Assembly: GCA_039029195.1 (NCBI GenBank)
Contig: JBCCGR010000014.1
Coordinates: 29,239-93,238 of the forward strand
Direction of reading: 5' to 3'
Length of the DNA: 64,000 nt
Source: JBCCGR01 sp039029195
GTDB lineage: Bacteria > Pseudomonadota > Alphaproteobacteria > Rhizobiales > Rhizobiaceae
Shown: positions 18,403 to 27,049 of the stretch, one piece after another
How positions within the stretch are numbered: position 1 is the stretch's first letter
Layout of the letters: each line of letters starts with the position of its first letter
The notes under the pieces: model-generated
What the model was told of the DNA's origin: nothing
The model's input: the letters and a program-made list of their open reading frames with translations, nothing else
Databases searched by the model: none
Translations under genes and position numbers: made by a program

Positions 18403-19797
18403 ATGCCGCCGGAAACCGAACTGACAAAATCTACAGCCGCTCCATCAAAGAAGGTGTTCATCAAGACCTACGGGTGCCAGATGAACGTCTATGATTCTGA
18501 GCGCATGATGGATGCGCTGTCGGCTGATGGATATTCGATGAGTGACAGCGTGGATGACGCTGACCTGGTGCTTCTCAACACCTGCCACATTCGTGAGAAG
18601 GCCGCCGAGAAAGTCTATTCCGAGATTGGCCGCCTGCGGAAAGTCAAGGCAACGAAGGAAGCCAGCGGCCAAGCAATGACCATTGGCGTTACCGGATGTG
18701 TTGCACAGGCCGAGGGTGAAGAAATTGTCCGCCGGGCCGATGCCGTTGATCTGGTGGTTGGTCCTCAAACCTACCACCGGCTCGCCGATCTGGTGCGCGA
18801 GGCTCGCAAGGGCAACGTTCAGATCGACACCGACTATGCGGTGGAGGACAAGTTCGAGCATCTGCCGGCGCCGGAAAAAAAGCAGATTGCAGCGCGCGGC
18901 GTTACCGCCTTTCTGACCGTTCAGGAAGGATGCGACAAGTTCTGCACGTTTTGCGTGGTTCCTTACACGCGTGGCGCCGAGGTTTCTCGCTCATCCTCCC
19001 AAATCCGGGAGGAAGCAAAACGCTTGTGCGATGCCGGGGTGCGTGAAGTGACCCTGCTTGGGCAGAATGTGAATGCCTGGCATGGCGAAGGTCCCGATGG
19101 AAAAACATGGGATCTGGGAGACCTTTTGCACGATCTGAGCGACATCGATGGTCTTGATCGCTTACGTTATGTCACCAGCCACCCCTGCGACATGTCAGAT
19201 CGACTGATCGAGGCACATCGCGACATTGATATCCTGATGCCCTATCTGCATCTGCCGGTACAATCCGGATCAGACGCAATCCTGAAAGCCATGAACCGGC
19301 ACCACACAAGGCAGGACTATCTGGAGATCATTGATCGGGTGCGGGCTGCACGACCTGATATCGCCATATCGGGAGACTTCATTGTTGGTTTTCCGGGTGA
19401 AAGTGATGCGGATTTCGAAGACACGATGTCGATTGTCCGGGAGACAAACTACGCACAGGCCTTTTCATTCAAATATTCCCAACGCCCGGGCACACCCGGT
19501 GCCAAATTGGAAAATCAAGTGGACGAATCAGTCAAGTCAGAGCGGCTGACCCGACTTCAGGCGCTGCTGAATGAACAACAGCTCGCATTCAACACATCGA
19601 TCGTTGGCAAAACCATCTCAATCCTGCTGGAAAAGCCCGGACGTATGCAGGACCAGTTGATTGGCCGTTCCCCGTGGCTGCAGTCCGTGATCGTTGATCA
19701 ATCCGCGGGTTCAGTCGGCGATATTGTCGATGTCGAGATCACCAACGCCGGACCAAACAGCCTGATGGGCAAACCGTTGGCATCCAATGGCAAATAA
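18403..19797 (+). CDS. miaB: tRNA-2-methylthio-N6-isopentenyladenosine37 synthase MiaB
   Basis: 464 residues, a radical SAM methylthiotransferase with two [4Fe-4S] clusters. The N-terminal UPF0004 domain has cluster cysteines in KTYGCQMNVYDSE, LLNTCHIREKAAEK and GVTGCVAQAEG. The SAM cluster motif is CDKFCTFC (Cys177, 181, 184), and a C-terminal TRAM domain ends the protein. The MNVYDS and HIREKA signatures separate MiaB from MtaB and RimO. It overlaps phoH by 11 bp, which suggests translational coupling in the miaB-phoH-ybeY-corC run. Confidence 0.96.
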   Translation: MPPETELTKSTAAPSKKVFIKTYGCQMNVYDSERMMDALSADGYSMSDSVDDADLVLLNTCHIREKAAEKVYSEIGRLRKVKATKEASGQAMTIGVTGCVAQAEGEEIVRRADAVDLVVGPQTYHRLADLVREARKGNVQIDTDYAVEDKFEHLPAPEKKQIAARGVTAFLTVQEGCDKFCTFCVVPYTRGAEVSRSSSQIREEAKRLCDAGVREVTLLGQNVNAWHGEGPDGKTWDLGDLLHDLSDIDGLDRLRYVTSHPCDMSDRLIEAHRDIDILMPYLHLPVQSGSDAILKAMNRHHTRQDYLEIIDRVRAARPDIAISGDFIVGFPGESDADFEDTMSIVRETNYAQAFSFKYSQRPGTPGAKLENQVDESVKSERLTRLQALLNEQQLAFNTSIVGKTISILLEKPGRMQDQLIGRSPWLQSVIVDQSAGSVGDIVDVEITNAGPNSLMGKPLASNGK

Positions 19798-20797
19798 CGC
19801 AGAAAACACAGCAATCTCTCTGGTCTATGACGACAACCGGCTGGCCCAGGCGCTGTTCGGTCAGTTCGACCAGCATTTGGCGATGCTGGAAAAAGAACTG
19901 AATGTCGAAGCCGTATCTCGCGGCAATCAAGTCAATATTTCTGGTGATCCAAGCGCTGCCAATCAGGCCAGAAAAGCGCTGGACCATCTTTATGGGCGCC
20001 TGCAGCAGGGTCATGAGATTGAAAATGGTGACGTGAACGGCGCAATCCGTATGGCTGTCGCATCGGAAGCGCAAATGTCTCTGCCAACGATGGACGGCAA
20101 GGGAAAACTTGCACTGGCGAGCATCTCGACCGGCAAAAAAACCATCCTCGCCCGATCGCCGACGCAGGATGCCTATATCCGGGCAATGGACCGGGCCGAG
20201 CTTGTGTTTGGCACAGGGCCTGCCGGGACAGGCAAGACCTATCTGGCGGTGGCGTATGCGGCTTCGCTGCTGGAGCGGGGCGGGGTGGAGCGAATCGTAT
20301 TGTCCCGCCCGGCTGTCGAGGCTGGTGAACGGCTGGGATTTCTGCCAGGGGACATGAAAGAGAAGGTCGATCCCTATCTCCGACCGCTCTATGACGCCCT
20401 TCACGACATGATACCGGGCGACAAGGTGGAACGCGCCATCACGTCAGGCGTGATTGAAGTTGCACCACTCGCCTTTATGCGGGGGCGCACCCTGGCCAAC
20501 GCTGCAGTTATTCTTGATGAAGCTCAAAACACCACATCTATGCAGATGAAGATGTTTTTGACGCGACTTGGCGAAAACTCCCGCATGATTGTCACCGGTG
20601 ATCCTTCACAGATTGACTTGCCACCTGGACAAACGTCTGGCCTTGTGGAGGCACTCGACCTGCTGAAGGATGTCAAAGGCATCATCAATGTTCGCTTCAG
20701 CGCCAAAGATGTGGTGCGGCATGCGCTCGTCGCCCGTATCATTGAGGCCTATGACGGAACTGCGGGTAAGCCAAACAATCGCAACTCAGGGCGCTGA
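19787..20797 (+). CDS. phoH: PhoH-like ATPase
   Basis: 336 residues with a PhoH P-loop ATPase domain: Walker A GPAGTGKTYLAVAYA (near 144) and Walker B AAVILDEAQN. A short N-terminal KH-like region precedes it. PhoH-like proteins (YbeZ) bind RNA and interact with YbeY in ribosome and RNA maturation. The ybeY gene starts on the last base of this gene's stop codon, which fits a joint role. Confidence 0.93.
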   Translation: MANNAENTAISLVYDDNRLAQALFGQFDQHLAMLEKELNVEAVSRGNQVNISGDPSAANQARKALDHLYGRLQQGHEIENGDVNGAIRMAVASEAQMSLPTMDGKGKLALASISTGKKTILARSPTQDAYIRAMDRAELVFGTGPAGTGKTYLAVAYAASLLERGGVERIVLSRPAVEAGERLGFLPGDMKEKVDPYLRPLYDALHDMIPGDKVERAITSGVIEVAPLAFMRGRTLANAAVILDEAQNTTSMQMKMFLTRLGENSRMIVTGDPSQIDLPPGQTSGLVEALDLLKDVKGIINVRFSAKDVVRHALVARIIEAYDGTAGKPNNRNSGR

Positions 20798-21279
20798 TGT
20801 CGGAAATCTGTGAGGTTGGCATTCTTGTTGGCGGCGGTGACTGGCCAGATGAGCCGGAACTGCTTTCAATCTGCGGAAACGCAATCAAAGCGGCTATATC
20901 AGCCGCGGAATTGTCAGTTTCATCATACGATGAGGTTTCGTTTCTATTCACCAACGATGACGCTGTTCGTGCGCTCAACGCCCAGTGGCGCGACCAGGAC
21001 AAGCCGACCAACGTGTTGTCCTTTCCCCAGGAAGATGACGATGCCGAACAGCCATCGGGCATGTTGGGCGACATCGTGCTTGCACAGGAGACCATCGCCA
21101 GGGAAGCACTGGAGGCGAGGCGCACACTCGACCAACACCTGAACCATCTCATCATTCATGGGTTTCTGCACCTCTTCGGATATGATCACCAGAGCAATGA
21201 AGATGCCGAAGAAATGGAAGCGCTTGAGATCAAAGCGCTTGAAAAGCTGGGTATTGCGAACCCATATGCCGATCACTAG
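20797..21279 (+). CDS. ybeY: Endoribonuclease YbeY
   Basis: 160 residues. YbeY is a zinc-dependent single-strand endoribonuclease required for 16S rRNA 3' maturation and 70S quality control. The metal-binding H3xH5xH motif reads IIHGFLHLFGYDH near residues 118-131. The substrate-side segment LNAQWRDQDKPTNVLSFP is also typical. The start overlaps the phoH stop by 1 bp. Confidence 0.95.
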   Translation: MSEICEVGILVGGGDWPDEPELLSICGNAIKAAISAAELSVSSYDEVSFLFTNDDAVRALNAQWRDQDKPTNVLSFPQEDDDAEQPSGMLGDIVLAQETIAREALEARRTLDQHLNHLIIHGFLHLFGYDHQSNEDAEEMEALEIKALEKLGIANPYADH

Positions 21280-21354
21280 ACTGAACAACCGATGGTTTTG
21301 ACCGGATCCCCCGACAAAAACCCGACAGATGATTGCAATCGACAAGATTTGTGA

Positions 21355-22503
21355 ATGACAACAGATAAAGCTGACACGGCATCAACAGATGCTACGGCTT
21401 CTGCGGCGGACATCTCGCCTGCTGACAGTGACGACCCTTCCCAACCCGATTCCCGTGACGCTGATCAGTCTTCTGATTCTGATCATCAGGAGGCAATCGC
21501 TTCAAATCGGGCGCTGATCCCGGTCAAAGAAGATCGTACAAGCCGTCCCAATGATAGCTGGTTCAACCGGGTCCTTGCATTAATCGGCCTGCGTTCAACT
21601 GGCTCGCTTCGCGACGATCTTGAGGATGCGCTTTCGGAAACCAACACGGAAAGCGCCCTGTTCTCTCCCGAAGAGCGTGCCATGCTCAACAATATCCTTC
21701 GCCTGCGCGAGGTGCGGGTTGAGGACGTGATGGTGCCGCGCGCCGATGTGATTGCCGTGGACAAGGATATTCCGGTCTTTGAACTGCTGCAGTTGTTCGA
21801 GGAGTCCGGCCATTCGCGAATGCCGGTCTATGACGATTCACTCGATGATCCGAAGGGCATGGTGCTCATCAAGGATTTGATGGCCCATATCACTCGGCAC
21901 TCTCGTGGGCCGAAACGCCGCGCCCGCAAAAACCAAACCGTGAGGCCCTCCACGCTGGACCTGACCAAGATCGACCTTTCGGCTTCGCTTGCATCGCTCA
22001 AGATCACCCGAAAAGTGCTTTTTGTTCCTCCATCCATGCTCGCCTCTGACCTGATGGCACGTATGCAGACAACCCGGACTCAGATGGCGCTGGTCATCGA
22101 CGAATATGGCGGGACAGACGGTCTTGTTTCGCTCGAAGATATTGTCGAGCAGGTAGTGGGTGAAATCGAGGACGAGCATGATGCTGCTGCCGGACCGATG
22201 ATCCGCTCGTCAGGCGACGGGATATTCACCGCCGATGCCCGAACCGATCTTGAGGAAGCCGCCAAGGTGATTGGCGACAGTTTCTCCTATGGGGAACTTG
22301 GTGAAGATGTCGACACGGTTGGCGGGCTGGTGTTTGCGCTTGCGGGACGCATACCCGTTAGGGGTGAGGTCGTTGATGGATTGCCCGGGTTTGAGTTCCG
22401 GGTTCTTGATGCGGACCCGCGCAGGATCAAGCGACTTCAGATCGTTCAGACCCGAGGAATTGACCGACGACGGAGAGTGGCGAAGAGCAAACAAGCAGCA
22501 TGA
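21355..22503 (+). CDS. CorC/HlyC-type CBS-domain protein (hemolysin family, cytosolic)
   Basis: 382 residues. A charged, low-complexity N-terminal tail of about 50 residues rich in Asp, Ser and Ala is followed by two CBS domains (VEDVMVPRADVIAVDKD and KVLFVPPSMLASDLMARMQ) and a C-terminal CorC_HlyC domain (LVSLEDIVEQVVGEIEDEHD, then DTVGGLVFALAGRIPVRGE). No DUF21 membrane domain is present, so it is the soluble CorC type linked to Mg/Co efflux. It follows ybeY after 75 bp, as in relatives. The lnt gene that usually comes next is absent. Confidence 0.9.
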   Translation: MTTDKADTASTDATASAADISPADSDDPSQPDSRDADQSSDSDHQEAIASNRALIPVKEDRTSRPNDSWFNRVLALIGLRSTGSLRDDLEDALSETNTESALFSPEERAMLNNILRLREVRVEDVMVPRADVIAVDKDIPVFELLQLFEESGHSRMPVYDDSLDDPKGMVLIKDLMAHITRHSRGPKRRARKNQTVRPSTLDLTKIDLSASLASLKITRKVLFVPPSMLASDLMARMQTTRTQMALVIDEYGGTDGLVSLEDIVEQVVGEIEDEHDAAAGPMIRSSGDGIFTADARTDLEEAAKVIGDSFSYGELGEDVDTVGGLVFALAGRIPVRGEVVDGLPGFEFRVLDADPRRIKRLQIVQTRGIDRRRRVAKSKQAA

Positions 22504-22680
22504 TCGCCCACCTGCAGACAACTTGCTGAGAAATAGTTCATAACAGGCCCATTTAGTTGCCTTGTTATGCAATGATGTCGCGGTCCACATTTTCATGTTG
22601 CAACGCGGCACAGTCCTGCCAATATGGCGAAAACGAGAACGGCACAGCGCGCACTGACGGGACGGCCGCACGGCACATTC

Positions 22681-23082
22681 ATGATTGGTCTGGTACTTGT
22701 TACACACGGACAGCTGGCGGTGGAGTTCCGACTGGCGCTTGAGCATGTGGTTGGCGAGCAAACCCATATTGCAACAATTTCCATTGGGCCCGACGACGAT
22801 ATGGAACACCGTCGGGACGATATAATTTCCGCGGTTGAATCAGTTGATGCAGGAAAAGGCGTCATCATTCTGACAGACATGTTTGGTGGCACGCCATCCA
22901 ATCTGGCCATTTCCGTGATGGAAGCCGACAGGGTGGAAGTGGTTGCTGGTGTTAATCTGCCGATGCTGATCAAACTCGCCAGCGTTCGCACCTCAGGCGA
23001 GATGGCGGCGGCAATTGTCGAAGCACAGGCAGCGGGCAAAAAGTACATCAATGTGGCAAGCCACGTTCTGGCAGGCCAGTAG
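22681..23082 (+). CDS. PTS fructose/mannose-type EIIA component (regulatory PTS)
   Basis: 133 residues of the EIIA-Man family. The phosphorylated histidine is His9 in MIGLVLVTHGQLA. The GVIILTDMFGGTPSNLAISVM segment is the family signature. In alphaproteobacteria this protein belongs to a regulatory phosphorelay (EINtr-HPr-EIIA) rather than to sugar import, since no EIIB, EIIC or EIID gene is seen here. ATG 22681 is preferred over ATG 22624, whose extra 19 basic residues do not fit the family. HPr follows after 2 bp. Confidence 0.9.
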   Translation: MIGLVLVTHGQLAVEFRLALEHVVGEQTHIATISIGPDDDMEHRRDDIISAVESVDAGKGVIILTDMFGGTPSNLAISVMEADRVEVVAGVNLPMLIKLASVRTSGEMAAAIVEAQAAGKKYINVASHVLAGQ

Positions 23083-23084
23083 CC

Positions 23085-23363
23085 GTGAGCACATTGGAAC
23101 CCCGGCGCTTCAGGATCATCAATATGCGGGGGTTGCATGCACGCGCTTCCGCAAAGTTTGTGCGCTGCGTTGAGACCTATGATGCAGAAGTAACCGTCAC
23201 CAAAGACGGCCAAAGTGTTGGCGGCACATCCATCATGGGTCTTATGATGCTCGCCGCCTCCCCCGGGTGTTGCATTGATGTTTCAGCCACGGGCAATGAA
23301 GCAGAGGCTGCGCTGGACGCCCTTGAAACGTTGATTGAAAACCGTTTTGGCGAAGAGACCTGA
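23085..23363 (+). CDS. HPr-family phosphocarrier protein
   Basis: 92 residues. HPr passes phosphate from EI to EIIA. The active histidine is His18 in MRGLHARAS. The position of the regulatory serine is filled by Ser49 in VGGTSIMGLMMLAA, so control by an HPr kinase is possible in principle. The start is GTG 23085, next to the EIIA stop. In many alphaproteobacteria this pair follows chvI-chvG-hprK; here none of those lies upstream and corC does. Confidence 0.92.
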   Translation: MSTLEPRRFRIINMRGLHARASAKFVRCVETYDAEVTVTKDGQSVGGTSIMGLMMLAASPGCCIDVSATGNEAEAALDALETLIENRFGEET

Positions 23364-23365
23364 AC

Positions 23366-24082
23366 TCAGTTCAGCAGGCCCGGATATTTCTTCCAGGTTG
23401 CATCATCACCAAGTGCCTCGACAAATGCCTGATGGGCGTCTCGCTCCTTTTGCGTCAAGCGGGACGGTAGAGGATTGGGACGCGCCGATATGGCGACATC
23501 TGCTTCATCAACCATCTCCCCGGGTGTTTCGGAACTCTCCGAACTGGTTCCAAGCATAAGGGCAGCCTGACGACCACCGGAAAGTTCGAGATAGACTTCG
23601 GCCAGCAGTTCTGAATCGAGAAGTGCCCCGTGCTTGGTGCGGTGGCCATTGTCGATGCCGTAGCGATTGCAGAGGGCGTCGAGTGAGTTTGGACTGCCCG
23701 GATGTTTTCGCCGGGCAATTTGCAGGGTATCGACCACCCGTTCTGGTGTGATCTGAGGCTTTTTCAGCCGTTGAAGCTCTGCGTTCAAAAAGCCGACATC
23801 AAATGATGCATTGTGAGCGACCAGCATGCCCTCTGCAAAAAAGGCTAGAAAATCGTCTGCAATTTCTGAGAATTTGGGTTTGTCCTTGAGCATTTCGTTG
23901 GAAATGCCGTGAACTTTCAGGGCACCCGCTTCCACTTCCTTGCCTTCGGGATCGATGTAGACATGGAACGTTTTCCCGGTCGCAAACCGGTTGACCAGCT
24001 CTATTGCCCCAATTTCAATGACCCGATGACCATCCCGAGCACTCAGACCGGTGGTCTCGGTATCGAACACGATTTCGCGCAC
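23366..24082 (-). CDS. dnaQ: DNA polymerase III epsilon subunit (3'-5' proofreading exonuclease)
   Basis: 238 residues of the DEDDh exonuclease family. Exo I is IVFDTETTGL (Asp7, Glu9), Exo II includes LVAHNASFDVGFLNAEL, and Exo III includes the NGHRTKHGALLDSELLAEVY region with its catalytic His and Asp. The gene ends 2 bp from the convergent HPr gene and lies 73 bp downstream of coaE on the same strand. The dnaQ-coaE-aroE-maf-ppsR block is a conserved origin-proximal run. Confidence 0.94.
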   Translation of the reverse strand: MREIVFDTETTGLSARDGHRVIEIGAIELVNRFATGKTFHVYIDPEGKEVEAGALKVHGISNEMLKDKPKFSEIADDFLAFFAEGMLVAHNASFDVGFLNAELQRLKKPQITPERVVDTLQIARRKHPGSPNSLDALCNRYGIDNGHRTKHGALLDSELLAEVYLELSGGRQAALMLGTSSESSETPGEMVDEADVAISARPNPLPSRLTQKERDAHQAFVEALGDDATWKKYPGLLN

Positions 24083-24155
24083 GTTGATATCCGAATTGCC
24101 GCTTCAGTTGGCAGAATCGCGCGTTCGATAGCCGAATTCAACTTTTGGAAGCGAA

Positions 24156-24770
24156 CTATCCCCTGATTGTATCGGCTTTCTTCCATCCACCATCCCGAAT
24201 GGTGGTGGCAATTTCGTTCACCGCCTCGCGAGCAGCCTCCATCCCCAAGGATGTATCGATAATGAAATCAGCGCGGTTGCGTTTGTCAGCGTCCGGCACC
24301 TGCCGTGCCAGAATGGCTTCAAACTGATCTTCCGTCATTCCAGGACGCGCCAGTACCCGGTCACGCTGCACATCTGCTGGTGCTGTCACCACAATGACGC
24401 CATCAACACGCGCATCGCCACCGGTTTCAAACAGCAAGGGCACATCCATTATGACGAATGGCGCCTCTTTTGCGCGGGCCTCCTCTAGGAACTGATCCCG
24501 CTCCTGTGCGACCAGGGGATGTACGATCGTTTCCAGCGCCTTCATGGCGGCATCGTTTCCAACCACATGGGCTTTGAGTGTTTCGCGATTGACCACACCA
24601 TTTTCGACCGTGCCGGGAAACCGGGCTTCAACCATTGGTGCTGCCCGACCGGCGTAGAGATTGTGAACAACAGCGTCCGCGTCGTGCACCGGAATGCCAA
24701 TGTCGCGGAACATCTGGGCGGTGGTTGATTTGCCCATACCGATGGATCCGGTGAGACCAAGCACGATCAT
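24156..24770 (-). CDS. coaE: Dephospho-CoA kinase
   Basis: 204 residues. The enzyme phosphorylates dephospho-CoA, the last step to coenzyme A. The P-loop GLTGSIGMGKST (5-16) starts the protein, followed by GIPVHDADAVVHNLY and the VIMDVPLLFETG block. ATG 24770 overlaps the aroE stop by 4 bp, and an upstream in-frame ATG at 24842 would add a Cys-rich stretch foreign to the family. Confidence 0.94.
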   Translation of the reverse strand: MIVLGLTGSIGMGKSTTAQMFRDIGIPVHDADAVVHNLYAGRAAPMVEARFPGTVENGVVNRETLKAHVVGNDAAMKALETIVHPLVAQERDQFLEEARAKEAPFVIMDVPLLFETGGDARVDGVIVVTAPADVQRDRVLARPGMTEDQFEAILARQVPDADKRNRADFIIDTSLGMEAAREAVNEIATTIRDGGWKKADTIRG

Positions 24771-25630
24771 TTGGTGCCCTCCAGTGCAGCAACAACAAGA
24801 CTGTGCAGTTCTTTTGTGACCTGCGGACGCACACCGAACCATCGCTCAAAACCAGGAACCGCCTGATGCAGCAACATGCCCAGACCATCCACCGTGCGGA
24901 GACCACAGGCTCTGGCGCGTTGCAGCGGATAGGTGTCGAGCGGTGTGTAAACAATATCGGTCACGATTGCGCTCTTTGGAAGTTGTTCCAATGAGAGATC
25001 GGGCCAGCTCGTTCCCTCAAGCCCCAACGAAGTTGTGTTGATCACCAGATCGCAATCGTTGAGGTGATCGCCGAGTTGGTCCCAAGTCTGCGCCAGACAG
25101 GGTTCGCCGAAATGGTCAACGAGCGTTTGCGCTCGCTGAATTGTGCGGTTGATGATGATAATTTCGCCAAATCCACGCGACTGCAGACAGTCAATAATCG
25201 CGCGAGACGCTCCACCAGCACCGAGGATCACAGCCTTTGTCGCAATGCCTCTTTGCGGCCGATCCCAACCGGGGTTTGCCGCATCAAGATTGGCTGAAAA
25301 TCCATATCCGTCGGTGTTGTCTCCATGAAGTTTGCCATCTTCAAACCACAGCGTATTAACCGCCTGCAGCTTTTGAGCATGGCTTGTGGCGACATCGACC
25401 GCACGGTAGGCCGCCTCCTTGTGAGGCAGGGTGACATTTCCCCCAGCAAACCTATTCTCCGCCAGACCAGAGATAAAATCATTGAATCCATCTGGCTCAA
25501 CGGCAATCGGCTCATAGGAGCCGTCAATGCCAAACTGCGCAAGCCAATGGCCGTGAATGAGTGGGGATTTTGAGTGTTTTACCGGCCATCCCGTCACAAA
25601 GGCTTTTTTGGTGGATTGGAGCTCAGCCAT
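24767..25630 (-). CDS. aroE: Shikimate dehydrogenase (NADP+)
   Basis: 287 residues. It reduces 3-dehydroshikimate to shikimate in aromatic amino acid synthesis. The shikimate-binding start VTGWPVKHSKSPLIHGHWL, the GGNVTLPHKEAAY block with catalytic Lys, and the NADP-binding ILGAGGASRAIIDCL are clear. The start overlaps the maf-like gene by 8 bp and the stop overlaps coaE by 4 bp, so translation is coupled on both sides. Confidence 0.95.
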   Translation of the reverse strand: MAELQSTKKAFVTGWPVKHSKSPLIHGHWLAQFGIDGSYEPIAVEPDGFNDFISGLAENRFAGGNVTLPHKEAAYRAVDVATSHAQKLQAVNTLWFEDGKLHGDNTDGYGFSANLDAANPGWDRPQRGIATKAVILGAGGASRAIIDCLQSRGFGEIIIINRTIQRAQTLVDHFGEPCLAQTWDQLGDHLNDCDLVINTTSLGLEGTSWPDLSLEQLPKSAIVTDIVYTPLDTYPLQRARACGLRTVDGLGMLLHQAVPGFERWFGVRPQVTKELHSLVVAALEGTK

Positions 25631-26222
25631 CGATCGCCCCCAGCACGCGCAATTCTTTCAGCAATGGAAGGAGGGGCAAACCCACAATGGTGGAGTGATC
25701 GCCCGCAATCTTTTCAAAAAGCTGAATGCCTCTCCCTTCAATCTGGTACACGCCGACACTGGAGAGGACCGCGTCTCCGGCTGCTGCAAGATACCGTCCG
25801 ACAAATTCCGGCGAAATATTGCGCATGGTCATGTGAGCCGGTTCCACATGTCGCCATATGGTCTCGCCACCACGCACAAGAACAAGGGCAGAGTGAAGCG
25901 TGTGGGTTTTGCCTGACAGTTTAAGAAGGTTGCGACGCGCTTCTTCCATGTTGTGTGGCTTATGAAACTGTTCATCGCCAAGCGAAAGTGTCTGGTCGCA
26001 ACCGATGACAATATCGTCGGCGTTCACCTCACCGCTTTGTGCCACATTCTGTGCCTTGGCTTCGGCCAGCACCATTGCGATGTCTTCCACCGGCAGGTTC
26101 GCATTTTGAAGAGGCGCTTCAACCGCCCGCTCGTCAATGTTGGTAACCATTGCCGTAACGCTCAGCCCTGCAGCTTCTAGCATGGCCTTGCGAAACGGGC
26201 TTTTAGATGCGAGCACCAGCAT
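25623..26222 (-). CDS. Maf-like nucleoside triphosphate pyrophosphatase
   Basis: 199 residues of the Maf/HAM1 fold that hydrolyses modified or canonical nucleoside triphosphates. The N-terminal LVLASKSPFRKAMLEAAG is the substrate loop, and DIVIGCDQTLSLGDEQFHKP carries the catalytic Asp. The C-terminal AGDHSTIVGLPLLPLL block is also typical. It starts on the last base of the ppsR gene. The subfamily (YhdE-like dTTP/UTP or YceF-like m7GTP) is not settled by the residues I can see. Confidence 0.9.
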   Translation of the reverse strand: MLVLASKSPFRKAMLEAAGLSVTAMVTNIDERAVEAPLQNANLPVEDIAMVLAEAKAQNVAQSGEVNADDIVIGCDQTLSLGDEQFHKPHNMEEARRNLLKLSGKTHTLHSALVLVRGGETIWRHVEPAHMTMRNISPEFVGRYLAAAGDAVLSSVGVYQIEGRGIQLFEKIAGDHSTIVGLPLLPLLKELRVLGAIDG

Positions 26223-27049
26223 CAGGCGCTCCTGTTGTTGTGAATTGCGATCACTTCGGCTGCTGTTTCCTCCACTGAACGACGCGATACATCAATCATA
26301 GGCCAGCGATTGGTCTTGCACAGGCGGCGTGTGTAACTCAATTCCTGCGCGATGATCGTTCGGTCCGTGTAAGTGGCGTTTACGAAATCATCTTCAAACG
26401 ACAAGACGCGTTGCTGACGAACCTGTGCAAGCCGATCCGTGGTTGCGACGAGTGCCACCACGGATGGTTTTTTTGCCACCTCAACCCGCGGGTCCAACGG
26501 AACATCCGGATGGAGCGGGATGTTGGCGGTCTTTAGTCCGCGCTGGGCAAGATAGATGCTTGTTGGCGTTTTTGTGGTCCGGCTTATCCCGAGCAGAATG
26601 ATATCGGCCTGTTCCAGATCGTCCGGCAGCACACCATCATCATGGGTCAAGGCAAAATGGATGGCTTCGATGCGATCAAAGTAGCTTTCATTGAGCGCAT
26701 ATTGCGCACCCGTTCTTCGATGGGCCTGTTCGCCCAGAAAATTCTGGAACACATCCGACACAGGCTTCAGAACATTCACGGCTGGAAGCGCCAGTGCCTG
26801 ACAGCGTTCTCCCATCAGATCACCAAGTTCAGGATCGGCAAAGGTGTAAAGCACAATGCCTGGTTCCTGATCGATTCGGGACAGTGTCTTTTCTAGCTGG
26901 GCCTGATTGCGAACCATCGGGTAGAGATGTTCGATTGCTCGCGCATTGGAGTATTGCGCCGCCACTGCCCGCCCAACCGAAATCAGGGTTTCGCCGGTCG
27001 CATCTGACACCAAATGGAGGTGAAAGAAGTTTTCTGCGTTCCGCACCAA
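26222..27049 (-). CDS. ppsR: Pyruvate, phosphate dikinase/PEP synthetase regulatory protein (bifunctional kinase-pyrophosphorylase)
   Basis: 275 residues of the DUF299 family. The enzyme phosphorylates a threonine of PPDK or PEP synthase using ADP and removes it with phosphate. The N-terminus FFHLHLVSDATGETLISVGRAV and the P-loop ILLGISRTTKTPTSIYLAQRG are diagnostic. The C-terminal half carries the SYTRRLCKTNRWPMIDVSRRSVEETAAEV block. It is the origin-facing gene of the minus-strand run, leaving a gap of nearly 400 bp before hemE. Pyruvate carboxylase at 55153-58608 works at the same metabolic node. Confidence 0.93.
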   Translation of the reverse strand: MVRNAENFFHLHLVSDATGETLISVGRAVAAQYSNARAIEHLYPMVRNQAQLEKTLSRIDQEPGIVLYTFADPELGDLMGERCQALALPAVNVLKPVSDVFQNFLGEQAHRRTGAQYALNESYFDRIEAIHFALTHDDGVLPDDLEQADIILLGISRTTKTPTSIYLAQRGLKTANIPLHPDVPLDPRVEVAKKPSVVALVATTDRLAQVRQQRVLSFEDDFVNATYTDRTIIAQELSYTRRLCKTNRWPMIDVSRRSVEETAAEVIAIHNNRSA

